This document shows, piece by piece, positions 1 to 10,313 of a stretch of 64,000 bases of DNA (the stretch's first letter is position 1; each line of letters starts with the position of its first letter). This DNA comes from Theocolax elegans. Taxonomy: Eukaryota; Arthropoda; Insecta; Hymenoptera; Cerocephalidae. A model generated the notes under the pieces. The model did not search any database. It had not been told where the DNA came from and saw only the letters and a list, made by a program, of their open reading frames with translations. The position numbers and the translations under genes were made by a program. The stretch is from NCBI GenBank assembly GCA_026168455.1, contig CM047426.1:41868307-41932306 (forward strand), in the 5' to 3' direction.

Positions 1-2852
1 CGTTCCTCCCTGAAACGAGGACACCGTAGGAGGACGTGTTCCACGTCTTCGTCCACCCCTGGACAAGCCGGGCACTCTGCGCTGCCGTAGACCCCTATAC
101 GAAATAGGTAGCTACGGAAGCATTTGTGCCCGGTCAACACCTGGGTAAGCTGGAAACTGACAAAGCCGTGTTTCCTGCTCGCCCACTCCCGGATCCGCGG
201 GATGATGCGGTAGGTCCAGCGGCCGTCCCTGGCTGAGTCACATCTCCGCTGCCACTCCTCTACGGTCCGCAATGACCATCGGTTATGGCAGCGATTCTCT
301 TCTACGCGGCGCCCACCCTCACGGTGTCTTTCAGCTCTCTCGGCTGCCAGGAGGTCAAAGGGGGCGGTCCCCGCGATCACCGAGAGCGCAATGTCAGATA
401 CGGTTCGGTACGCCCGGGCCACCCTTAGCGCAGCTATCCTGCAGGCTCTCTGACACGGAGCACCAAAGCTCTTGTGCCTGTTCAGGGCATCAGCCCAGAT
501 AGGAGCTCCGTATAAAATTACGGAGCACACCACCGAGGCAAGGAGGGACCTTCGCGGTTGCTGGGGTCCCCCGATATTGGGCATGATGCCCGCTAGCGCA
601 CGGGCCACCTTTGCCGCCTTTGAGCCTGCGTTCGCGAGATGGTGTTTCAACGACAGCCGCGCGTCTAGTGTGACCCCTAAATACTTCAACATTTTCACCG
701 ACCGTATCCGTTCTATACCTACCGTGAAGGTGGCGGTCCTCTCCTTTTTTGTGCGAGAGATGAGCACCGTCTCCATTTTTTCCGCCGCCAGACTAAGTCC
801 GTGGTCTCTCAACCAAGTGGCGACCACTTCTATAGAGTCGTCTCCGAGATATTCGATCTCTTCGACACTCTTTGCGACCACCACTAGCGCCACGTCGTCC
901 GCGAAAGTCACTATCGAGACACCCTCCGGAAGTTGCTGCCTAAGCAGGCCGTCATAGACAACGTTCCAGAGTAGGGGCCCATTGACCGAACCCTGCGGCA
1001 CGCCTCCCGTGATGTTGTGGGAGTGCACACCGTCGTCGGTGTCGTAGAGCAGAGTACGCTCAGTCAGGTAACTCGAGGTGACCTTCCTGAGATAGAGTGG
1101 CACTTGGAAGTGCTGCAGGGACAGCATGATGTCGTTCCATCTGGCAGAGTTGAAGGCATTCCGGATGTCCAAGGTTATGATGGCACACATCCGCCTTGCA
1201 CTCCGACCAGCATTGATGGCGTTTGTGGCTATACCAACAACTCTGCCTACAGCGTCCATGGTCGATCGACCCTTTCGGAAGCCGAACTGGTTGTCGGAGA
1301 GGTCTCCGGCCCGACCGATGGCCGCTGCGAGCCTGGCGCAGATCACCCGCTCCAGGAGATTCCCGACTATATCCAGTAGACACAGCGGGCGGTAAGATGA
1401 TGGCTCCTCCGGGGGTTTGTTTCCCTTCGGTAGGAGTACCAGCCTCTGCGTCTTCCACTGGGCCGGGAAGCAACCTTCTCTTATGCATGCGTTGAATGCG
1501 CCCAGGAACAAGCCCGGAGCACTCATCGCCGCTGTCTTGACGGCCAGACCAGGTATTTCGTCAGGCCCTGGGGCTTTACGTACGGAAATACCTTTAGCAG
1601 CTATCCTCAGTTCGGCTTCACTAATGTCTGGCGATTCGGCTGCACCAATGGTGGCCATCAGGCCCGTCTCTGCTGCTCTTTTCCGATGTTCAGGAAACAG
1701 GTGGCGGACGACTCCGTCCAGAAAAACTGGGTCGGTGGGTGCAACAGCGCCCCCGGGGTTGATCTTATTCATAACCGTTTTATACGGTCTGCCCCAGGGG
1801 TCGTGGTCCACCTCCTCACAGAGCTCCCGTCAACACCTTCTCTTGGCAGCCTTGATGGCCACCTTGAGATCCCTCCGCTTTTGTTCGTATTCTGCGGAAC
1901 GATCTTGGAACCGCGGTGTTCCCCTCGCTCTTTGGTGCAGCCTTCTGGCACGCAAGCACTCACGTCTCTTTTCTGCGATGTCCTCACTCCACCAGATTAT
2001 CCGTGGGCGGTCGCGAGGGTTAAACTTCACGGCCATAGAGGCATCGCAAGCCACTGTTAGGGCATTCGTGAGGCCTCGTGCTTTTTCTTCGGCGGTTCCC
2101 TCCACTTTTGCCCCCTCAAGGGAGCAGAGGAACGTCTCACGATCAAACGTGGCTGGTGCCCATCTCTCTCTTGCTCCTCTTCCTGCTCTCTTTGTCCTCC
2201 CGCTGGTCAGCTGGAGCTGGTACACGAGTGCTTGGTGGTCACTACCCGTGTAACGATCGCTAACTTTCCAGCCGAGTCCCCCTCCCCCCATCAATCTAGG
2301 ATCGACGAAGGTGAGGTCGACTATGGACGACTTGCCGGCTTTGGTGAAAGTCGGGGTTGTCCCTGTGTTAGCGATCTCCAGCTCCAGTAGAGCGAACGCC
2401 TCGAGAAGTGCGCGACCACGCGCGTTGGTCTTGGCGCTGCCCCAGTCCGTCGCCCAAGCATTAAAGTCCCCACCGATTGCGACCGGTAGCCGTGAGGACC
2501 GAGCACTGGTGACGACTGCATCCAGAGATCTCGCAAAGTCCTCGGTGGAATCGCTGGGCGGGAAGTAGCAGCTGTACATGCTTACCCCCGCCACCTCCAC
2601 CCAGGTGAAGCTGGGAAGGGGAGCGACCATCTTTCTGGAGATGTGTATATTTCCACATACCCAGATGGCCGCCTTGCCCGTGGCATCCCTTACCCAGTTC
2701 GACTTCTCGAGATCCCGGAACTCCTCGCTGATGAGCGCTACGTCCGCTCTCTCCTCTCTGACCAGCTGGAACAGCAGGTCCTGGGCCACAGCGCAGTGGT
2801 TGAGGTTTATTTGGAGCACCTTAATCATTTTTGATGTGTGCTCCTTCCTCAT
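1..2852 (-). pseudogene. ORF2: endonuclease / reverse transcriptase, one premature stop, C-terminus cut by window edge
   Basis: This ORF would nick target DNA and copy the element RNA (target-primed reverse transcription). It starts at the ATG at 2850-2852, inside the end of ORF1. Residues 1-230 are an AP-type endonuclease: early QINLNHC, catalytic Glu in LISEEF, GGDFNAW, and the terminal GSDH Asp-His pair. The frame meets TGA at 1830-1832, then stays open in the same frame to base 3; I found no further stop over the last ~600 bases. The RT shows GGVPQGSVNGPLLW and the catalytic FADD box at 894-905. Near the edge a CPAC...H...C cluster matches the C-terminal zinc-binding motif of R1-type ORF2 proteins. 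The single nonsense codon separates the endonuclease from the RT, so this copy is probably inactive but young. No RNase H domain is visible, as expected for R1. Confidence 0.88.
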
Positions 2853-4155
2853 GCGAGGTTTTGGCTTTGGCCTCGCAGTCCACTGCTTTGTGGCCCTCTT
2901 GGCTGCACCGATAGCATTGCGCTGACCGGTCGACTGCGCTCTTGAACTCCCTCGCGATGTGTCCCGATTCGTGGCATCGGTAGCAGCGCGAGGATACCTC
3001 TCGCAGTCGAACTCTGCAATTGACCCATCCGATCCGGAGCTTCCCGTCTTGCAGCAGTTTTTTGGCTGCTACTGCCGGAAGCTGGATGGTCGCAGCTAGG
3101 GTGCCACTGTAGGATCCCCTGGTTTTAATATTATCCGGGGATACCACATTTGGCCCGATCTTTGCCGCAATCACTGCGGCCACCACCGTTGTTGTCGTGG
3201 ACTCGTCCATGTCCCTGATGGTGATGGACACTTTGTGAGTCAGCAGCTGGACCTCTGCTGACGTACTCAGGGTGGACGAGAACACTGTCCTCAGCTCCGC
3301 CGTTTCCGTTCCGGGTCGCTGCAGTTCGAGGAGGAGCTCTCCAGCCTTGGTGCGCCTGATACGCGTGATCCGTTCTCCTAGTGCCTTTAGTTTCGGTGCA
3401 GCCTTGACCTTCCGGAGAATGTCAGCGTAGGAAGAGCCCCCGCTAGATGTCTTGATCTTGATGGCATCTGGGTGTGGGGGTCTTACTCCGGCCTTAGGCT
3501 CTGCCTTGCCTTTGGCCGGTTTGCTGGCACGTTTCTGCTGTTCATGCTGCTTCTGCTGGCTCTTCTTCATCTTCTTCTTTTTCTTGCCCTTCTTCACTAC
3601 TGTGGCCCAGTCAGTGACTTTTGACTGGTTCCCACCCGTCTTAGGAACGGATGGCAAAGCATCTGCTGGCCCATTTTTGTTAGTGAGCTGCTTCGACCCT
3701 TTCTTTCTTTTCTCCGGGGATTGCTGAGGTGGTGAGGGCTTTTCCCTTTCCACCGGCCTCCTTTGACGCTCTTCAGCGCGGAAGATGGGCGACGTTTGGC
3801 ACGTTTCATCCCTACGCGCATCCGCCATTTTAATTTTCAGCGCTGTCGAACACACAGCACTGTTCACCCGCGCGTATTCATTGAGAGCTCTGCTGGTTGC
3901 TCTCGCCATACTCTTCAGCTCTTTGTGGATGTTGTTCTTGTTAAGAACAAACTCCACCAGGATGCCTATTTTCTCACGCAGACGGAGAAAAGCTCTGTCA
4001 GCGTCACTCGACATCCCAGTCGAGGGCAGGTCACACGTAGCATTAGATGCTTCAGAGGCCGAGTGACCAACCACCGCAGCACTTACCATTTTCACGGTGT
4101 GAGTTTGGTCCCCCCCAAAATCCGTGGGACCAGCACAGACCACCGGGGCTTTCAC
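2821..4155 (-). CDS. ORF1: gag-like RNA-binding protein of the R1-clade element
   Basis: This 444-residue protein should coat element RNA in the cytoplasm and help nuclear return. The N-terminal third is Ala/Ser rich with a short helical stretch; residues 130-230 are very basic and low-complexity (Lys/Gln runs such as KKGKKKKKMKKS). The C-terminal end carries zinc knuckles of the CX2CX4HX4C type. The first knuckle has Phe where the last Cys should be (CYRCHESGHIAREF); the second, CYRCSQEGHKAVDC, is complete. The stop at 2821-2823 overlaps the ORF2 start by 32 bases in another frame, as is common in R1/jockey elements, and suggests coupled translation. The frame is intact. The first 80 or so residues are repeated exactly at 5627-5880. 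Confidence 0.88.
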   Translation of the reverse strand: MKAPVVCAGPTDFGGDQTHTVKMVSAAVVGHSASEASNATCDLPSTGMSSDADRAFLRLREKIGILVEFVLNKNNIHKELKSMARATSRALNEYARVNSAVCSTALKIKMADARRDETCQTSPIFRAEERQRRPVEREKPSPPQQSPEKRKKGSKQLTNKNGPADALPSVPKTGGNQSKVTDWATVVKKGKKKKKMKKSQQKQHEQQKRASKPAKGKAEPKAGVRPPHPDAIKIKTSSGGSSYADILRKVKAAPKLKALGERITRIRRTKAGELLLELQRPGTETAELRTVFSSTLSTSAEVQLLTHKVSITIRDMDESTTTTVVAAVIAAKIGPNVVSPDNIKTRGSYSGTLAATIQLPAVAAKKLLQDGKLRIGWVNCRVRLREVSSRCYRCHESGHIAREFKSAVDRSAQCYRCSQEGHKAVDCEAKAKTSHEEGAHIKND

Positions 4156-4379
4156 CCGATCGGAATCAGTGGCGCTTGGGGTAGTGTCGTTTTCAGCTCA
4201 CTATCCATACTTGGTTTAATTTTGGGGTGCCTTCCCCTATCTGGTTTTGGTTCACCCCGAATATTTGATTTTTTCTGTACCATCCATATCTGGAAAGCAT
4301 TCCCCTATCCACCACCTGGGGAGGCGCCACGATGCGGGACCAGCAAACCCGGCACGGGTATATATATATATATGTATGT
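4156..4379 (-). promoter_or_regulatory. 5' UTR of the R1-clade element
   Basis: The ~220 bases upstream of the ORF1 start hold no long frame and end in a TATA/TGTA dinucleotide-tetranucleotide tract. R1-clade elements carry an internal promoter in this leader; I see no convincing core motif, so promoter function is inferred from position only. Confidence 0.45.
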
Positions 4380-4383
4380 ATGT

Positions 4384-5626
4384 TGTAACGCTGCACTGGG
4401 GATCAGGGTGCAGGTTAATGAGGGTCAGCAATTAATATAAATAAATAGGCATTTATTATAAGATATAAATAATTAGAGGGGTGGGCGCCAGCCGCGTTGA
4501 TTCGCGACACTACCGATTACTCGCGGGTAATCGTAACAGACAATTAATAGACATTCGCCGTGTCGAACCGTAGCCGAGTTTCTGCTGCTCCGGGATACGC
4601 TGTAAGGAGGGAAAGGGGAAGGACGGGAAAAACACGGGAGGCTCGCACGCACTTATTACGGTACACGGCGGTACCGTCAGCAGAGAGAAGAACAATCACC
4701 AACCTTTATGGAGGATCCGGGACGCTTAACCAGGACTGTGTCGCTCTCTCTCTCTTTCTCTCTCACTCTTTATGGCACTCGTACGCACGATAATTGGGAA
4801 GTCGTCAAGTTGGGCCGACTGTCCGTAGAGCTCTGACTCTCGGCATGCTCGAGAGTCCCGTGTTCGTACCGCGCGCCTGCGCAGTACGTACCCGTGCGCG
4901 GCACCTCGATCTCGCGTCGTGCGAGCGTGTCGAGTGCCGCAGTGTTCAGGCTGTATCGGTACGAATCGGCTGTATGGTGTTTGTTGACCTGGTGCAGTGT
5001 ACCTCTCGGCGATGCTGTAGGACTTCCTCCTGGGTAATTATTACGTCGTTCCGTCTTGCTCATCTCAACTAATTGGTACGGCGTGAGTTTCAGGTACGAA
5101 GCTCACCCGCCTCTGCATTGCTGCCCGACGCCGCCTCGATCATCTCTCCACGACGACGACGTACCAGAACGACCGGTCTCAGGTCTTCAACTACTCCAGG
5201 TAATTCCTTCAGTGTTGGGGTCACGCTAGTGTGCGTGTTCAGGTGTTTAGTATTTTACAAGGTCTGCTGTACACGTTGTTTGTGTACAGCAACCTAACCT
5301 CTTTGTCCTATACTTTCCTTGTACAGCTGTAGTGATTATATACAGCTGTACACGTATTCCCTTGTCTTTGTCTTCTGCCGATTGCTGTTGATCCTCTTCC
5401 TTGCTCCTTACCCTCTTAATGCGTATTTGTTCTTATAAATATCTGTTTTACAGCTGTATCTTGCTTGGCGTTGGAGGTTCTTCGGCTTCCTGCCTGGGTA
5501 CCATCTCATCGCCTTGGCTGCTATGCTGTGAGGCTTCGGAGGGTCCTGGAGACTTCGTAGTGATCGCCTCCCTTGACTATCCTGTTGGCTGTGCCAGACT
5601 CGGAGGAGCCCACCTGATGATTTGAG
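4384..5626. mobile_element. LTR, copy A, truncated by the duplication junction
   Basis: Starts TGTAACGCTGC directly after ATGT (4380-4383) and matches copy B at 6108 base for base up to 5626, where the R1 sequence restarts. It lacks the last ~240 bases of the LTR. Confidence 0.82.
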
Positions 5627-5880
5627 CTCGCCATACTCTTCAGCTCTTTGTGGATGTTGTTCTTGTTAAGAACAAACTCCACCAGGATGCCTATTTTCTC
5701 ACGCAGACGGAGAAAAGCTCTGTCAGCGTCACTCGACATCCCAGTCGAGGGCAGGTCACACGTAGCATTAGATGCTTCAGAGGCCGAGTGACCAACCACC
5801 GCAGCACTTACCATTTTCACGGTGTGAGTTTGGTCCCCCCCAAAATCCGTGGGACCAGCACAGACCACCGGGGCTTTCAC
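5521..5880 (-). pseudogene. Truncated ORF1 copy fused to LTR sequence
   Basis: The first ~84 residues are identical to ORF1 at 2821-4155. At the duplication junction (5627) the frame passes into antisense LTR sequence and adds about 35 unrelated residues before a stop. It lacks the basic region and the zinc knuckles, so it cannot act as gag. It is a by-product of the duplication. Confidence 0.85.
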
Positions 5881-7350
5881 CCGATCGGAATCAGTGGCGC
5901 TTGGGGTAGTGTCGTTTTCAGCTCACTATCCATACTTGGTTTAATTTTGGGGTGCCTTCCCCTATCTGGTTTTGGTTCACCCCGAATATTTGATTTTTTC
6001 TGTACCATCCATATCTGGAAGCATTCCCCTATCCACCACCTGGGGAGGCGCCACGATGCGGGACCAGCAAACCCGGCACGGGTATATATATATATATGTA
6101 TGTATGTTGTAACGCTGCACTGGGGATCAGGGTGCAGGTTAATGAGGGTCAGCAATTAATATAAATAAATAGGCATTTATTATAAGATATAAATAATTAG
6201 AGGGGTGGGCGCCAGCCGCGTTGATTCGCGACACTACCGATTACTCGCGGGTAATCGTAACAGACAATTAATAGACATTCGCCGTGTCGAACCGTAGCCG
6301 AGTTTCTGCTGCTCCGGGATACGCTGTAAGGAGGGAAAGGGGAAGGACGGGAAAAACACGGGAGGCTCGCACGCACTTATTACGGTACACGGCGGTACCG
6401 TCAGCAGAGAGAAGAACAATCACCAACCTTTATGGAGGATCCGGGACGCTTAACCAGGACTGTGTCGCTCTCTCTCTCTTTCTCTCTCACTCTTTATGGC
6501 ACTCGTACGCACGATAATTGGGAAGTCGTCAAGTTGGGCCGACTGTCCGTAGAGCTCTGACTCTCGGCATGCTCGAGAGTCCCGTGTTCGTACCGCGCGC
6601 CTGCGCAGTACGTACCCGTGCGCGGCACCTCGATCTCGCGTCGTGCGAGCGTGTCGAGTGCCGCAGTGTTCAGGCTGTATCGGTACGAATCGGCTGTATG
6701 GTGTTTGTTGACCTGGTGCAGTGTACCTCTCGGCGATGCTGTAGGACTTCCTCCTGGGTAATTATTACGTCGTTCCGTCTTGCTCATCTCAACTAATTGG
6801 TACGGCGTGAGTTTCAGGTACGAAGCTCACCCGCCTCTGCATTGCTGCCCGACGCCGCCTCGATCATCTCTCCACGACGACGACGTACCAGAACGACCGG
6901 TCTCAGGTCTTCAACTACTCCAGGTAATTCCTTCAGTGTTGGGGTCACGCTAGTGTGCGTGTTCAGGTGTTTAGTATTTTACAAGGTCTGCTGTACACGT
7001 TGTTTGTGTACAGCAACCTAACCTCTTTGTCCTATACTTTCCTTGTACAGCTGTAGTGATTATATACAGCTGTACACGTATTCCCTTGTCTTTGTCTTCT
7101 GCCGATTGCTGTTGATCCTCTTCCTTGCTCCTTACCCTCTTAATGCGTATTTGTTCTTATAAATATCTGTTTTACAGCTGTATCTTGCTTGGCGTTGGAG
7201 GTTCTTCGGCTTCCTGCCTGGGTACCATCTCATCGCCTTGGCTGCTATGCTGTGAGGCTTCGGAGGGTCCTGGAGACTTCGTAGTGATCGCCTCCCTTGA
7301 CTATCCTGTTGGCTGTGCCAGACTCGGAGGAGCCCACCTGATGATTTGAG
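5627..7350. repeat. Tandem duplication, second unit (1724 bp)
   Basis: Second copy of the preceding unit. It runs straight on into the remaining part of the LTR, so the full LTR is in this copy (6108-7592). The near-identity implies a very recent event, or a collapse/expansion error in assembly. Confidence 0.93.
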
Positions 7351-7592
7351 CTCGCCCAAGATCCTCATCGCCAGGATCACCTAGTGCTTCGGCTACATGT
7401 GTGTGTTGCGCTTGAGGTGGGGTTATTAGACTGTGAGGGTAGGTAGGATGTAGTTAATGTGCGGGTAGGTAATTAGGAAATAGTATGTGGGTAGGTAGTA
7501 TAGCTAGGGACTCGTTTAGCTTATCCGGGTAGGTAGGTGTTTGTCATGGGTTCAGTCGCTCGCTCTTGACATGTGCAAAGCACATTGTCACA
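6108..7592. mobile_element. LTR, copy B, full length (~1485 bp)
   Basis: Begins TGTAAC and ends GTCACA, with ATGT following at 7593-7596 and ATGT preceding: a 4-base target duplication inside a TGTA microsatellite. TG...CA ends and a 4-base duplication are typical of LTR retrotransposons; no internal gag/pol is attached, so it is a solo LTR. It holds a CT-rich run, a CpG-rich middle and a copy of the segment also found at 59688-61162. It could instead be a TIR transposon with 6-bp ends, but the length and the TG/CA ends favour an LTR. Orientation of transcription is not established. Confidence 0.75.
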
Positions 7593-7675
7593 ATGTATGT
7601 ATGTATGTATGTATGTATGTATGTATGTATGTGTGTGTGTACGTACGTATGTATGTATGTATGTACGTATGTACA
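7593..7675. repeat. TGTA/ACGT microsatellite
   Basis: Nearly pure ATGT repeats with TG and ACGT variants. It continues the tract that flanks the R1 element on the other side of the LTR, so the LTR entered this repeat. Confidence 0.95.
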
Positions 7676-8556
7676 TGGAGAAAAATAATGTAGTAAATAC
7701 ATATTTATTTTCAAATAAATTTTTGTTCGTGTAACATAATTAATTGTTATTGTTGCAACAATTTACTGCTGAATACGTCAAAATCATGTATCGATGATTT
7801 TGTTGTAAGTTTAACAGTTTCATTTCACTATAGCTGTGACATGAATTGCTGTTTCTTGCAAAAATGTGGTAATTTTAATTAAAACAAAAGGTTGCGAAAA
7901 TCGCAGACAACACGGAGAACGAACGTCAATCTTAACCTAACATTAGTTTGAATCTGGGTTTGAATCTATATTAGTATTTATTGTGTTCTATAATATGAGT
8001 AATGAGATTACAAGTAACAAATAAAATAAAACTATATTTTAAAAAAATGCTACAAAATTGAATTAATCTATGTATATTCCGTCCAAAGAATCAGTAAGAA
8101 AAAATGTAGAGTCACAAAAAAAAAAGTATAATACGTAATTCTACATAGGTAAAAAGTTTATTATCATTTTTAAGTAACATTTATTTTGAAAAATCTTTTG
8201 TCAACTATTACATTTTGAATTGTTGCATTTAATTTGTTTTCGAAATTTGTGTATAATTTTGATTATAAAAGTAACTATACACTAATATCAATTAAAAGCT
8301 ATTGTTATAGAAAAAAAAAATATCTACAACTTTAATGATAAATACAGTTGTTATAACGAATATACTTGCTCTAGTGACCGCATCGTTTGCTAAATCAGCA
8401 GTAAATTTTTGTTGCAATTACAGTAATAAAAATTAATGTAACTATCAACTGACGGATTGTAAATATAGCAATAAAAATTTGATATTTCTCCGTAACCACT
8501 AAATTTGTTACTATGACAACTATTTTCGTTAATTCAGCGATTCATTTTTCTCCGTG
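7674..8556. mobile_element. MITE-like element with degenerate long terminal inverted repeats
   Basis: CATGGAGAAAAATAATG at the left end and CATTTTTCTCCGTG at the right end are inverted copies. Further in, TTGCAACAATTTACTGCTGA (about 7753) has an inverted counterpart near 8390-8425. There is no reading frame of note and the interior is AT-rich. TGTA-type microsatellite lies on both sides (7593-7675 and 8555-8610), consistent with insertion into that tract. Superfamily unknown. Confidence 0.5.
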
Positions 8557-8608
8557 TATGTGTATGTGTATGTGCATGTGTATGTATATGTGTATATACG
8601 TATATATA

Positions 8609-9597
8609 TGGGGTACTCCACGCGAAGTGGTCCGATCAAAATTTTAAAATGCAACAAATTTTGGGTACACACTGCAAATGTTTTTCAGAATACAGAAAAA
8701 AATTTTTAGATACCTGAATCTATTTGCTGAAAAGTTATTCTAACCTCAAATTTTTCCAAGTTTTTTTGAACACCAGTTGGGTTTACCGCTATTTAACTCA
8801 ATATCTATCAACTTTTACTGTAGAATATTATATGTTACATTCGTTACTAATTATGTCTAGAATTTATCCTTCTGGGTTAGAATTTCTAATCTCAAGGTCC
8901 ATGTTACATAATCTACATGTCAATATTCAACCTGAAAAAAGTGTAAGTGCGCCACAATTGATTTTTTTATCCAAAAGTCTAAAACAAAGCTTGGAGCAAT
9001 ACCTTTTAAATGGTCTGTAGCATTTTTATGGCCTTCAATTCTGTAAAAAGTTATGATAATTTAAAGAAACACGAAATTTTTTAAAAAATTTAAATGGGAA
9101 TCACCATGTTAATTTTTGTGAATTTTTTGTCTTTCTTTAAATTATCATAACTTTTTACAGAATTGAAGGCCATAAAAATGCTACAGACCATTTGAAAGGT
9201 ATTGCTTCAAGCTTTCTTTTAGACTTCTGGATAAAAAAATCAATTGTGGCGCACTTACACTTTTTTCAAGTTGAAAATTGACATGTAGTTTATATAACAT
9301 GGACCTTGAGATTAGAAATTCTAACCCAGAAGGATAAATTCTAGACATAATTAGCAACGAATGTTACATATAATATTCTATAGTAAAAGTTGATAGATTT
9401 TGAATTAATAGCGGTAAACCCAGCTGGTGTTGAAAAAAACTTGGAAAGATTCACTTTCTGAGGTTAGAATAACTTTTGAGCAAATAGATTCCGGTACCTA
9501 AAAATTTTTTTCTGTATTCTAAAAACATTTGCAATGTGTACCCAAAATTTGGTGCAATTGAAAATTTTGATTGGACCACTTTGCATGGAATAACCCA
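8609..9597. mobile_element. Foldback element with ~470-bp arms
   Basis: Ends read GGGGTACTCCACGC and, inverted, GGGTTATTCCATGC. The two arms (about 8609-9080 and 9110-9597) are close inverted copies separated by only ~30-40 bases. TATATA lies on both sides. No transposase is encoded, so it is non-autonomous; a transcript would fold into a very long hairpin. Confidence 0.85.
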
Positions 9598-9610
9598 TAT
9601 ATAAAATTAC

Positions 9611-9922
9611 CAAGTAGCGGCAAATATCCCTCTGTAATTCACGAAATTCACTCAAAGTATCTCGACGATGTTCACGGAACTCCTCGCGTAATACCGTATT
9701 AAAATCACGAAACCGATGTGAAATTAATTCTTGTATTAATTTCAAAATATTATAAATATCGTCGTGCGACATTATTATTAACACCCGAGAACCGTGATAC
9801 AAAGCGCGAATACAACTTCGTACTAATGCAATAGCCACATCCGCTTGCCCACCAAACTCCGAACGTTGCCGAAAATCATAGATCAGCAGAAATTCCATTC
9901 TTCCACGCTTCTTCTTGTTCAC
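9611..9922 (-). CDS. Hypothetical coiled-coil fragment
   Basis: About 104 residues in an ORF starting at 9922; downstream (below 9611) the frame runs into the foldback element, so its natural end is lost. The visible part starts with a basic patch (MNKKKRGRMEF) and has a charged, heptad-like helix rich in Glu, Arg and Leu (VLREEFREHRRDTL). I do not recognise it. It may be the end of a retroelement gag-like protein or chance; no partner frame is nearby. Confidence 0.25.
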
Positions 9923-9978
9923 TTTTAAAATACGAAACGAAACTTAGTTAAAACAGGTAAATTAATAATTCAATATAA

Positions 9979-10265
9979 ATCTATAGTCAAATTTAGTAAA
10001 AATATTTAGAACCTTTTATATTTCACATAGATTTTATTAAATTTATCATAAATTTCCTATTTTCAGAAAAATCAATAAAAGCTAAAAATTGCTTAAAAAT
10101 TTAAAATTTCAATAAAATAACTATTAAAATAACTAATAGATGAGTTAGTTTAAATTATTATAAATGTTATTTAATAGTCATTTGTTTAAATTAATAATTT
10201 AATCCTATATAAATTATCGTTACAAGATAACACGAATTCCCGCGTTATAGTATATCTATATATAT
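9979..10265. repeat. 280-bp AT-rich repeat, copy 1
   Basis: This segment, from TCAAATTTAGTAAAAATA to GTTATAGTATATCTATATA, recurs at 12995-13268 with a few substitutions. With the Kolobok-type transposon between them removed, the copies form a tandem pair with a period of roughly 345 bases. No gene is visible in 9923-10313. Confidence 0.85.
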
Positions 10266-10313
10266 ATGGCATTCTTAAATTATTATTTAAACATGAAAAT
10301 TATCCTAATTTAA

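Larger units (their letters stand above)
1..4379 (-). mobile_element. R1-clade non-LTR retrotransposon, Waldo-like, 3' end outside window
   Basis: Two overlapping minus-strand frames give the usual R1 layout: a gag-like ORF1 with zinc knuckles, then ORF2 with an AP-type endonuclease followed by reverse transcriptase. The 5' end (plus coordinate about 4379) abuts a short TATA/TGTA tract, which on the element's strand is an ACAT repeat; a longer run of the same repeat lies beyond the LTR inserted there (7593-7675). Waldo elements of the R1 clade are known to insert into ACAY microsatellites, so the position fits that lineage. The element's 3' UTR lies left of the window. Clade assignment rests on domain order and motifs; Waldo is inferred from the flank. 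Confidence 0.8.
3902..5626. repeat. Tandem duplication, first unit (1725 bp)
   Basis: This unit holds the first ~250 bases of ORF1, the R1 leader and the first 1243 bases of an LTR. It is followed directly by a second copy. The only difference I found is a 1-base deletion in the second copy (an A in the run TGGAAAGC near 4297). The 6-base string CTCGCC occurs at 3902, at 5627 and at 7351: microhomology at the duplication junction. Confidence 0.93.

Noticed and set aside
272..502. Plus-strand frames over 272-3727
   Set aside because: They are antisense to the clear ORF1/ORF2 of the R1-clade element and show no family motifs.
4510..7380. Short frames inside the LTR copies, present two or three times
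   Set aside because: They recur only because the LTR recurs; composition is CpG-driven and no domain is visible.
8724..9020. 98-residue frame in the foldback
   Set aside because: It lies wholly in one arm of a non-coding inverted repeat and has no known motif.
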